Source: Isoetes taiwanensis
Lineage: Eukaryota; Streptophyta; Lycopodiopsida; Isoetales; Isoetaceae
Length of the DNA: 64,000 nucleotides
Direction of reading: 5' to 3'
Assembly (NCBI GenBank): GCA_021234155.1
Contig: JAJEKV010000057.1
Span: 3,317,821 to 3,381,820 of the forward strand
Shown in pieces: positions 11,360 through 21,957 of the stretch; position 1 is the stretch's first letter, and each line of letters starts with the position of its first letter. The notes beneath the pieces were generated by a model. The model saw only the letters and a program-made list of their open reading frames with translations. It ran no database searches and was not told where the DNA came from. The position numbers were made by a program, and so were the translations under genes.

Positions 11360-12840
11360 TCATCTTTTGCGAATATTCGCCACTAAAAGCATCACTGGGT
11401 CGGAGGGCCACTGATCTCGAATAATAGCCTGCCCCCCTCTATACACTGGCCACTGCTGCCTCAAGCGAGCATCCCGAACCCGGCACAATTCCCCCTTCCG
11501 TAGGCACAGCTGCACTGGAGTAAGATCCTCCTGGACGGAGAATGTGGTCCCCTTCAGATGATTGCCGTGCCGCAGGACATGCAGTCGAGAGATGGCATCC
11601 CGAAACAGGACTAAGAGGTGTCGCGGGCGATCAGGCCGTACTGCTCCAATTCGAGAAGCTGAGATGACGCCTTCAACCTGGATATGCATCTCCCTGGTGA
11701 AAAATTGTCGCGGTTTCATCCGCATCGGAACAACCACCGCTTCTCTGAATGCCGACTAGATGCAAGGCCGGGCATGTGGCCTACCCGCCGCTTCGACCGG
11801 TTCGAGGCGAGGTGGGCACCGGATCTGGTGTCGAGGCCCCGACCAACCCATCTGGTGCCGTCGAGGTTTGTGTGGACATGTCCACCCTAACCACACACGC
11901 AGGCTTGGTAGGTGCAGGTGCGGTAGAGCAATGCAAGTGTTCGGATGTCGGACCTGTGCTTAATCCCGTAGGACGGTATCGACCGGGCTGATCCGCGGCC
12001 CTACCGACCGAGCAAAGAACTCAAGAAGCCGCACCCGTGCCACCACTAGTGGCAACCGAAAGCGCAGGCCCGAAAGTGAAAGTAATCGTAGATCGGACCA
12101 TGTGGATGCCGGCCAAAGATTCCCCGGGGCGCATTAATCGGGCCGAGCATCGATCCTAGCCGAGCCGCAGCAGAAGATGCATCGTGAAACGTATAGAATG
12201 TGCATCTAGGTGTGCCAGAGGGGATGCCGGGGCCCAAAGAAAGGAGCCGCTGAAGGTAGGGCTAATGGTGGAATCATAGGGTTCTCGCCGGCGCGCACTT
12301 GGGAGCCGGGATGAGGTTGTTTGATTTGCGGGTCTCCCTAGCCAGGCGCTTTATCCGGTGGGTCATGCTGAGGCTATAAGGGAGGGCACAAGCTGGTGAG
12401 AGCCCAAGCGTAGGCAGCCAAGGCAAGCAACCGAAACATCTAAATCACCGACTCTATGAATAAAAAATCAGGGCAAGCAAGTCGAAGCAAAGGGAAAACC
12501 GAAGCCAAGGGAGGTGGAAAACTGTTCAAAAACACCAGAGGAGCTAAGCATGTAAAAAACAAAATCAAAGCGCATCAGAACACTGGTCGGGTTAGCGGTT
12601 CATGGGCGCAAATCCGAATCCAAAACCCCCAGCCCAATCCGGTCCAAAACCCCCGCCAAGCCAAAGTCCCGCCAATCCAAGTCAAAACCCCCGCCAAACC
12701 GAATCCAAAACCCCGCCAATCCGATCCAAAACCCCTGGTGCCGAGGCTTTGCCGATGCCGGCGAGATGTTTGGGCGAGGTGTCGATGTCGCTGGTAGTCC
12801 GGGCGCAGGCCTAGGCACCATGGCGCCTTCAGGCACCAAA
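11360..12840 (-). mobile_element. LINE C-family ORF1 fragment and GC-rich leader
   Basis: 11360-11737 (minus) encodes ISASRIGAVRPDRPRHLLV, then HLKGTTFSVQEDLTPVQLC. It parallels the ORF1 C-terminal domain of LINE C1 (RASRLGAQRTDRPRIVTF, QLKGTTLYVNQDLTSMQQ) and of the old LINE at 6.2 kb. The domain resembles the L1 ORF1p RRM/CTD, which binds LINE RNA. The GC-rich stretch to 12840 should be the ORF1 N-terminal half and leader on the same strand, but frames are broken and I see no motif there. Endonuclease and reverse transcriptase are absent next to it. Confidence 0.6.
12612..12742. repeat. GC-rich minisatellite
   Basis: Irregular tandem units around CCAATCC(R)A(A/G)TCCAAAACCCCCG, about 18-25 bp each, at least five copies. 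Confidence 0.7.
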
Positions 12841-13285
12841 GATAAGGGTTATTTGAGTAAGGAATAACGACAACTCTTGAGATATTTGAACTGAAAGGCT
12901 AGCAAATGGCCTAGGAAGATGTGCATGAAAATCATAATGTGGAAGGGGGCGTGCGCGCGGGCGTTTTTGTTGGCGTTGGTGAACGCGCAAGTGTTGGAGT
13001 TGGAGTTGGTTGGATTTGGCTTTGTCTTCGCTGCTACCAACTTCTGAAGCAACACCTCTAAATATCCTGGAGAATAATATCAGTGCATTTATTGGCTCAT
13101 GATTATGGTTTGAATTCCAACGGGGTATTAGACTCGTAGATTGGCTTCTACTTTGCAAGTCGAACACCAAAAATGGAGTATTCGACTCGTAGATTCGCAT
13201 GTAAATTATGTAAGGAAGTTGAAAACCGAACAAACTGAACATCTGCGCCACGCAACGTTATCGCAATAAAATTGATTTTCATGTT
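12841..13285. other. Spacer between LINE fragment and SPAG6 pseudogene
   Basis: No gene recognised. A segment containing attagactcgtagattggct is partly repeated about 55 bp further on (attcgactcgtagattcgc). Confidence 0.4.
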
Positions 13286-16200
13286 TTAATAAACTATAAT
13301 TATTATGCACGGCCCCCTTTTTTGGAATCCAACCCCCTTTCGGGAGCCAATATTTCGCTCGAAATAATATTGGACAATTACTGCTGGGTACCCTTTGTTT
13401 AAAACATCAACATATTGTCTTATGTCTCTATCAGGAACAACATTCCATTGCTGCAACCTTTCAAAACCTCCTGAGGTCACAAACTTCGTTCTTAAACCTG
13501 AATCAAGAGGAAGTATCTTTGAAAGTTTGCAGAGCCATATTCTTCAAAATGTCTTATGGTAATTGGACCCTGCATAGTATTCAATAATATGCAATATGAA
13601 TATAAATAGCTATTTGAAGGCTCATTTAGTCATTTACTCGTTCTGACTTACTTGTAGAAGGGAATCAAGTGCAGGTAGGTGGGTCAGGCTGTTTATAATG
13701 GCCTTGACTGCTTTTTTGCACTTTGATTTCAAATTTTCGCTACTTGTACTATCTATTAGATACTTAACAAGCTGCGAAAGAACGCCTGCTACAGCTACTG
13801 CCAAAGAATGACTTGGGCTATGCCTTCCAATTTGCCCAAGAGACCAGGCACTAGCACTCTTTACATGGTCCTCTTGTTCAGTTGCAAGAGACTCAAGCAA
13901 TGGTCATACTCATTGGAGTGAATAATAACCTGGGATAATGATCCACTAAAAGCAGCAATGTAACACAGGGCCATGACAGCTACAAAAAAATTCACCAGAA
14001 TTTCAACAGGCCACTATACAATACATTACTATTCAAGCAGTTAGACTGTTCAAGCAGTTAGACGTGGGGGATAAAAACAAGGTCAGATTACACATTTATT
14101 AACCTTTTGGAAGGTGGAACAAATTGCAAAATCTGTAGCATGGCAAAAATTCGGAGACACTACCTAAGGCCTAAATCACACTACTGGCCAAACTCGAAAA
14201 ATAAAAATAAAGAGCCAACAAAAATCCGCCATGTGGACTTTCGGCAGCCAACCTATATCACACCTAAGGTGCCAAAACTCCAGTCAGCATTTAGGCACCC
14301 TATAATTTTCGGACGGGGGATCTCGCCTGCCAAAACTTCTGGCGGGCAGCCAGATCATCCATGTTTTCCACGTCCTCCTACCTTCCATGATGCAAGCAAA
14401 GAACTGTATTTTCTGATCACCGGAGTATGGAAGATTTGGCTACGAATCATGTTGATACCTTCTGCAATCTGGTAAAGAATCGCGCTCCTTTGTTTCTTAT
14501 CGCTAGAATATGCAAGATTTGGGTATGAAGAGTCACGAGAGATCATTCATGTTTCGTTTTGTGGCTTTCAATGCTTAAGGATATCTGCAAATTACAACAG
14601 GGAGTTTAGAAAAGCAGAGAATCAGTTCGGCTCATCAATCCAGCATCGAGATGTAGCTAATTGCGATGTGTGCAGATCTCAAGTCAAAATTCTCATCAGA
14701 AGAAAATCATACATGATGCCTGCTCCAAACTTCTTCGAAATCCAACTTTTCTGAGCCGTTAATTATACAAGAAATTCCATGGAGCTCATCGAAAACCTGC
14801 ATCGCAGTTGTGATCTGACAGAGATTTGAGCAATTCGTCCATATTCCGGTGATCAGAAAACACAGTTCTGAATCATAGAATCGGCCGATTTGGATTCAAG
14901 ATAGAATGACGTGTCATATATTTTTATTTTGGGCTCTGCCAAAGTGCGATATAGAGTGGCAGGCAGAACTGTCGGTCTGCCCGATGCCCGCCTATTCTTG
15001 CCACGTATTTCTTTAATTTGGCCTGTAGTGTGATTTCACCCTAATTTAACTAATATGCCATAATCTACATGGATATGAAGAAGCGTTTCTCAAAACTTAT
15101 TTCTAACAAAAATCCACATTCTAGGTCTTTATATCCCTCTCCGATGATAACTATACGAAGATAAGGCTTCAAGGTTCCAAATTTTGGGTAGGCATTTTGT
15201 TTTAAAAGTTGCAAATTGGCAAAAAGTAGGAAATTCTGAGTTGGTCTATAATACATGTCAGTTTTTTTTCCTTGGAGTCTATATCCAGACTTTGTAATAA
15301 CAGTCTTCGCAATGAAATAATAATGAAAAGCTTGTAGAGGAGCACCATGTAAACGAGCATCTCATGTGCTTTCTGCAACATTATCAACGAGTATTGTCAC
15401 ACCGCCAGCACTAACAATGAATTGTGCCAATGGGTGTATGCTTTGCAACTTCCCTGATAACAATTGCAGCTTGCTTGCACACCTGACAATCAGCATCCTT
15501 GAGGCATATAAAGATTTTTGGGAACACTCCAGCTGCAACAAGGACCTGCCAATAAACTGGCGTTACATCCAGGTAGCTAATGAAATCATAAGGTCCCGTC
15601 CTGCTTGATTTATCATGCTCTTTGCATAATGTAAGTCCATGGTAAAGCTAAGCTTCTCTAGAGGGATTGCCATTTAACACTACTTGATTAACCATCATCA
15701 TGTCTCAGCTGTTAAATAAGAGTTTGGTTTCTCTCAAAGGTGCAATGGATTAATGTAACTATTAAACATCACATCCAACTGCAAATGAAATAGACGCTCC
15801 CGCTACTGAAATCTTCTTTTAATGATCATGAGAATTTTCACATTTAATGGGCTTAATGCCTTAATAATTTTTTCTCCTACGTGTTTGAAAAATGTAAGGG
15901 TTAATATAGTGACCTCAGCAAGCTCCAACGAGTGCCTTGCTACTTGCCCCAAGCAAAAACAAACCTACAAAATGCAGAACACTGGCTTTTATTCACTATA
16001 ACTATGTAGTAATATTACCATTCTATTTTCCTTATGTTCATTACCTAAGCCTCGTAGAATTAGGAAGAATCTTCAATGATGAAACCCAGGATGTTCCAAA
16101 TGCGAATTGACGACGAAAAAAATGTTTAACAATGTTGGCAGAGGTCAGTAACTTTTGATTAATGAAATGTCGCATGCAGAATATGAAAGAAAATGCAACA

Positions 16201-18093
16201 GTTTGCTATGAAAGAATAAGAATGTTCAGGTACTGTAGTGGCCGAACATTGATAGAATAGAACATAAATGGAGAAACTGGCTATTCATACCTGCCTCTTT
16301 AATTTCACATCCAGGTGGTTGACAAATGATCTAATATAGTAACAGTTCCTGCATCCACAAGCTCCGATGCATGTTTAGATATGTCTGCAAGTGCTCCGAT
16401 TGCTGCATGTTTGACTGAGACTTCTGGTTCCTGTGTGTCAATGTTATGTGATCCAATGCTTTCATATGGTTGGAATGACATTAACAACTCAAAAATAAAA
16501 AATAATATTGGAAAGAGCTTATCTCTTAAGAAGAGCTATTTCAACTTCACAATAAATGGAAAATCATAGAGTTTTATTAACTTATCAAGATTCCCTGCAT
16601 GAGACCTGCACAAAGAAAACAAGCATCCTAGCAGTTGCATGGTGCATAGCATGAAAGATAGGCCAACTAAAATTGTAGAAAAATGCTAATCTATTGGGTA
16701 CTGGTTCCCTGAAGAGTAACATGTATCCTACTAACTGGAATCAGAAGATTTTTGCTTCTTCCTTCTGTTGGCTACCTTATCCACCTCTCAGCATGGAAGC
16801 TGTCTGGATAAAGGCAATTTCCACTTAGAAGGTGTGTGTCATCATAGCATGTAGAGCATATATATGGCTGCACTTAGTCTTCTATTAGCCCATACACATT
16901 AATGCAAGAAATTGTCAAAATAAAGTCATATACAACATACCTGTGCACATAACACAAGCAATGCCACTGCCCCCTGCATCAATAACGTTTTGTGCAAGTT
17001 CTCCATTATGTCTAGCAATATTGCTTATTGCAGTAGCACCAACTTCTTTAAGAGATGGATCAAATTCTTCAAGGCAGAGGACTAAATGCTCTAATGCACC
17101 TGAATCAATGACAAACTGTGCTAATTGAGACGTATGCTTAGAGACTGCGCGAAAGACAGTAGCTCCTGCTCTTCTACAATAATAATTCTGCTCCCTATTT
17201 AAGTAGAAATACTAAAGGAGTCAGAATCACGGAAGGGACAGTATATTACCAGTTAATTTATTTTACTACACTATTTGATATACCTGACCTCAAAGAAATT
17301 AAAAGCTGTTCAAGAAGGTTATGTGAAATTACAGCTTTAGCCAACACTTCACTATAACTTGCAATTCGTCCAAGACCAAGGGCTGAAGTCTGCTGTATTT
17401 CAGGTACACTATCAATCAAAAGAGGCCGCAAAAGTGGTATCATTCCAGCTGTATGAAGAATCTCGACATTCTGTATCAAAACAGTAAACTTAGTGAATCG
17501 TATTCATGAAGCAAAAGATGTTAAATGGCTTTGAGGGGAGCTATGAACAGATGGGATGTAGTAAACTTCACTGGAAAACAAAGGATATGCATTTTCTCTT
17601 GATCAAGCTACCATGTCTATATCAACAAATGTTGTATGTTATCAAATTAATAGGAAGCTGTATTCCCAGGATGTTTGATGGTTTGCCATTAGTGAACAAA
17701 TGAATGGACAAATTGTCCTCGTTCTTTCCACATCCCAGAGCTGGTCTGCCTTGTAATGGAGCAGCCAAAGTGCGAGCCTAAAATATCAATCTGTCTAATC
17801 ACAGAATGATCAGAACTTGATTAGCCTGTTCAAAGTGCTACCCACTTGTGATGGCAAAATCATGAACATGAACTGTGTGAAACATTGTATGTCTCGTTAT
17901 GCATATTATTTACACATAACACCATAATTGTGTCTATGAATATGTTATTCATCCCATCATAGGAGCTAATCTACATTAAATTCTAGGATCTAACCCGGGG
18001 ATTGCTCGACAGCTCTGCAACAACATGGGAAAATGAAGTTCAGGCTTTCTGATATGACTCAAGTATTTGAAGTACTTGGCGAGTTGCTGCCAT
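13286..18093 (-). pseudogene. PF16/SPAG6-like armadillo-repeat axoneme protein, full-length pseudogene
   Basis: SPAG6/PF16 is an armadillo-repeat protein of the axonemal central apparatus, needed for flagellar motility. Eight exons with mostly GT-AG borders cover the whole protein: 18093-17995 (MAATRQVLQILESYQKA), 17470-17289 (LLRPLLIDSVPEIQQTSALG), 17194-16941 (RAVSKHTSQLAQFVIDSGAL), 16430-16291 (EPEVSVKHAAIGALADISKH), 15964-15914 (LGQVARHSLELAE), 15545-15346 (FPKIFICLKDAD, IREVAKHTP), 13979-13652 (ALCYIAAFSGSLSQ, SAWSLGQIGRHSP) and about 13570-13286 (FVTSGGFERLQQW). Lesions: TGA after YQKA in exon 1, one extra G near 16968, and frameshifts in exons 4, 6 and 8 with stops in 7 and 8. The last codons have no resemblance to the family. 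It keeps introns, so it is not a processed copy, and it lies inside the CACTA element. Confidence 0.9.
14173..15036. mobile_element. Foldback (long inverted-arm) DNA element in SPAG6 intron 6
   Basis: The ends are AAATCACACTACTGGCCAAA (14173-14192) and, inverted, AAATCACACTACAGGCCAAA (15017-15036): 19 of 20 match. Further inside, the arms stay complementary: GAACTGTATTTTCTGATCAC at about 14402 pairs with the inverted GAACTGTGTTTTCTGATCAC ending at about 14870. It carries no coding frame. No clear target duplication was found. Confidence 0.75.
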
Positions 18094-18686
18094 CTATCTC
18101 CAGAGTACCCTGTTCTCTCTGCATTAGATTTCTAATCCTTAGCTTAACAGCATAGTTCTTATATGCATGAGGCATAAATCAAAATGCGCAAAACAATCAA
18201 ACCTGCAACCCTCTTGATGGCTATTGACTGCTCGTGAATCTTTCTTTACAGCCAGCAGAACATAGAAATGTGCTTTTCAAGCTGGCCGATGCACGGACAT
18301 AATGGCGAGAACCGAACATAATCATGCCTTGAAAAAGAAAAGGTTTCTACAAATCTGGCTTCGCAATGCACAAGGAGCCGAAATGCGCCAGAAGCTGGAC
18401 GATTCAAAAGCTCTGCCACTTTCGATCTGCCTTGCCAGTTAACCGGTTGGAACATCGGGCGATGCAGAACGCTGGTGACCGCCAGTTTACATAGAACAGT
18501 GGGTTTGAAGCAGTGACTAGCATATCCTGGGTATATTCTAGCATATACCCAGAATATACCACAAACCACGTAAACAAGGGTTTGCTCCCTAGGGGCAACC
18601 CAAAAAGAAATAAAACAATATTAAAAAAACAGTGGGTAGCTTAATTAAGTACACTATAATAACATTGTTATCTACATGTAAATCAA
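18094..18686. other. Spacer upstream of SPAG6 pseudogene
   Basis: No gene recognised. 18532-18562 holds an imperfect hairpin (GGTATATTCT ... AGAATATACC). taggggcaacccaaaaag at about 18589 also occurs, inverted, near 54940. Confidence 0.4.
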
Positions 18687-20124
18687 CAAACCTGTAAAAT
18701 CTACTAAATTTTGCCAAAATATTCTGTGCCAGCTTCAATAGGTCGCTTATCTTTAGCACTACTATGACTCATAGAACGAAATATTGTTGAAACACCGAAA
18801 CCTTGTGTCACTTGCTTTGCGTCTAAATCTTGCACTCTTAAGTGCCAACTGTATGCCCAAATGCTTTTATAACTTATAGCATATCCTTTGACTCCAAAAG
18901 CAAGATCAAGCAACAATGGATTCACTTGCTCCTTTTTCTCAACCATACATTGGAGTTCCATTTTGAGACACTCTGAGAAATTCAAAATATTCTCCGTTGG
19001 GCATGATACCATGTTGTGATTGTTCATATTTTTGTCAATCAAAGTCTACAAAGTTAATTCTTTTATAAATTGAAAAGCATTTCAACATCTGAATAGCAAA
19101 TAGAGTACTTACAATCTCCATGTCTCAATGATAGTCGAATTTGCTAGAATGCAATCGTGTGCTTGTGGTTGCAATGATACATCCAACTTTATCAAAGTTC
19201 TTTTACCCTCCAAAACCTCAGATGTGTTACGTTCCAAGATGCCATCATATTCACCAAAATATTCAAGATTCTTGTCCTCTTTCATTGTAATAAAAATCAT
19301 AGCTTCAGTGATTATGTACCCTTCAGTAATGGATCCCTCTGGACGTGCCATGTTACGAACATATTTCTTAAGGTGTTTTAGGAATCTCTCAATAGGGTAC
19401 ATCCAGGTACAGAGTGAAGGGCCTACAAATAGCTATTTCTTCAACTATTTATATGATGAGATGAGTCATGATCGTGAAAAATGATGGCAGAAAATGCTTC
19501 TCAAGCAAGCGTAACACATTCACTGCTTCCAACTTTAGGGTACTCATCTCACATAAGTGAATTTCTTTTGCAGTAATTTGCCTAAACAAAGCACTTAGTC
19601 TTACTATTGATATTCTTTCTCCTCTTCTCCTTCCTCTAGACATCCACATATAGCCAAAGGAAGGAACTGTTGAAGAAGAATATGATAATTATGCGATTTC
19701 ATGGATTTCAACTTTCCATTTGCGACACATTTTTTGAAGTTAGAGGAGGGCAAAAGTATGCTGGTGGGGTACAAAAAAATGCGATCCCATCACTTAGATC
19801 AGCACCCTGCACCTACTATTCTATCATAGTATTCCATTTGTCATTCATTGGACCTGTTATATATTTCTATTGATTATCTATTCTATCATAGTATATCACT
19901 TGGCGTCACAAGATTTGGAGGTGTTCCAGATTCAATGTTTCCGTCAAATGTTTTCATTTTCTGAAAACTATGATTAACAGGAAGATATCGGCGATGGTCT
20001 GCATAAATAAATTTTCTAAGACTGCTAGATTTACAAACATGAATATCAGGTCCACACAAGAGACATGCTCGATATCCATGGGTTACTCATCCGGCCAGTA
20101 AACCATAAGCAGGAATGCAATTTT
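18687..20124 (-). pseudogene. TNP2 CACTA transposase remnant (TNP2 core, DUF4218, start of DUF4216)
   Basis: TNP2 is the transposase of En/Spm elements. Reading leftward: 20124-19900 gives AFLLMVYWPDE, then YRACLLCGPD and LRKFIYADHRRYLP, FDGNIE, the C-terminal end of the TNP2 (Transposase_21) core. About 19780-19440 gives SMKSHNYHILLQQFLPLAM and LRLLEKHFLPSFFTIMTHLI. 19402-19109 gives MYPIERFLKHLKKYVRNMAR and PEGSITEGYI: DUF4218. 19048-18687 gives LAFGVKGYAI and SSAKDKRPIEAGTEYFGKI: start of DUF4216, continued at 8.5 kb. Several frame changes and stops are present. The catalytic N-terminal part is not found; LINE B abuts it at 20124. Confidence 0.88.
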
Positions 20125-20141
20125 AAGGAGAATGCAATTTT
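20113..20141. repeat. 12-bp direct repeat at LINE B / TNP2 junction
   Basis: gaatgcaatttt occurs at 20113-20124 and 20130-20141, five bases apart, exactly where LINE coding sequence changes to TNP2. Confidence 0.8.
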
Positions 20142-20409
20142 GATTTGAAATTTTATTCCAGTGCAGACCCTCCATAGCAGCCACATAGTTATCCAAAATG
20201 AATCTATTTGGAAGAAAAGCAGATTGAGTTGGGCTAATATTTCTTTGAAGAAAGTTTTTGATCCTGAGAGCAATGATCTTGGCACAAAGTTTATATGTAG
20301 TGTTTGTGAGAGAGATTGGTCTCCAGTCTTGAAACTTTGAAGGGTGATCAACCTTAGGAACCAAAGTGATCAGGCCACTGGAAATAGAAGGATGAAGATG
20401 ATTAGAATT

Positions 20410-21087
20410 TCAGAAGGCAGTAACTAGAGAGATCAAGTCATTTCTGAGAATGTCCCAAAATTTGATATAAAATTCAGCTGGGAAACCATCAGGACCAGGA
20501 GATTTACCAATGCTAAAGGACTTGAGAGTGTCATATTTCTCATTATGAGAAGGAATGGCAGCCAGAGACTCGTCCATGGATTCCAGAGGATCAGGTAAAA
20601 TATTATTGACTAAAGAATAAAAGTCATTTGCATCCGAGATCTCATTGAGAGGAATTGGTTTGTCTTTAAAAAGGTCCATGTATCTGCTCTTGAAGAAATT
20701 TGCAATGTCAGAATGAGAATTATATTTAATATCCTGATCATCAATAGTCTCAGTAATAGAGTTTCTAAGAATTCTACTTTTGGCTACCCTGAAGAAAAAA
20801 CCTGAGGAGCCAGAGTCCATATCATTAGTATATTTGATCTTGCATCTAATTGCAGAGCCTTTAGCCTCAATCTCCTCAATATTTTTAATTTTTCTCTCAA
20901 GAATTTCTTCCCCTGCTTGAAGATTAGAGCTGGAGGGATCATTTTGAAGTAAGGATCTAATTTCCCTCATATACATAAGAAGCTGGTTTTTTTCTTTGCT
21001 GCACTGATCCTTGATAAGCTTAGACCAGTTCTTAATCCATCTTTTGACTTCCTTGATTTTAGAGTAGAAAAGCTTCATAGGAGGCAT
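20410..21087 (-). pseudogene. LINE B ORF2 linker and reverse transcriptase start
   Basis: A 225-codon open stretch in the same frame as the endonuclease. It starts in the linker (KIKEVKRWIKNWSKLI), passes FFRVAKSRILRN and reaches the first reverse transcriptase block FSIGKSPGPDGFPAEFY. A TGA follows, then SNHLHPSISSGLITLVPKV continues the domain to CILLKI. Motifs A, B and C are absent. Confidence 0.8.
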
Positions 21088-21372
21088 AGAGTTGCCAGCA
21101 AACCTATTAGTCAGCTCATCATAAAAAGTTTTGAATTGAGAGCAGAAATTTTCATTCTCAAGAAGAGAAGAATTAAATTTATAAGGAGTGCTCCCTTCTC
21201 TTTGAATCCTGATAGCATGGGAGGTATGAAGGAATTGAGGCTGATGGTCAGAAATAGAGGTTCCTTCATCACTTGTTACATAACTATTGTCCCAAAAGGC
21301 TGTAGATGGATTGGAAACATAAAATCTGTCAAGAGTGCAGTAAACCCTTGCTCTATCTTTTTGCTTATTAGA

Positions 21373-21930
21373 CTAAGTGTAGGTGGCTGTGGAAGAGGGT
21401 ATATGAATCAAATTGTTATCAGAGATAAGCAAATCCCAATTCTGTTTTTCAGTTGAGGACATATTTATTTTATTTCCCAACTTAAAATCCCAAGAAGGGG
21501 TATTATTGAAGTCTCCAGCAACAATCCAGTTGTCTATAGTTTGAGATCCCAACCAACTATTAATTTCACTCCATATAGGTTCCCTATCTTTTGGAGAGGT
21601 AGGAGCATATATATTGATGATTCCAAAGTTAGAGTTCGAAACTGAGCAAATCATAGCCTGCCAAGCTTTAGAGGGGATGTTGTAGAAGGAGGAATGCTTG
21701 ATGTCTTTTTTCCAAACAATGGCTAAACCACCACTAGCTCCAGAAGAGTTAATCCAGATAGAAGATGAAGAAGGGTATATCCACTCTCCCAAATTGCTAC
21801 ATTCAAAAGAGGGAAGTTTAAGTTCTTGAAGAAGGATTATATCAGCATTATACATCCTGATTTGAGCAATGGCCCTTCTTCTTTTCAAAGGACCTTTTAT
21901 GCCTCTAAGGTTCCAGGAAAGAATCTTCAT
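21373..21930 (-). CDS. LINE B ORF2 N-terminus: apurinic-type endonuclease
   Basis: The start MKILSWNLRGIKG is the normal start of plant L1 ORF2. Endonuclease signature residues are visible: Asn in SWNLRG, Glu in LLQELK, Asp and Asn in VAGDFNN. The frame stops at a TAG (21373) after 185 residues; past it the same frame runs on through SDHQPQF, the conserved His motif, into 20410-21087. This enzyme nicks target DNA to prime reverse transcription. The TAG is probably a mutation rather than the real end. Confidence 0.8.
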   Translation of the reverse strand: MKILSWNLRGIKGPLKRRRAIAQIRMYNADIILLQELKLPSFECSNLGEWIYPSSSSIWINSSGASGGLAIVWKKDIKHSSFYNIPSKAWQAMICSVSNSNFGIINIYAPTSPKDREPIWSEINSWLGSQTIDNWIVAGDFNNTPSWDFKLGNKINMSSTEKQNWDLLISDNNLIHIPSSTATYT

Positions 21931-21957
21931 TATAAGAAGAGGAAAGAAAAGGGCAAA

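Noticed and set aside
15270-15345. AKTVITKSG on minus, resembling SPAG6
   Set aside because: Exon 6 ends at a good donor at 15346 and the matching segment is present in exon 7, so this is intron sequence and a chance match.
15366-15608. 80-codon plus frame
   Set aside because: Antisense of SPAG6 pseudogene exon 6.
18246-18569. 107-codon minus frame upstream of the SPAG6 pseudogene
   Set aside because: No similarity to SPAG6; exon 1 begins at 18093 and the family start codon is there.
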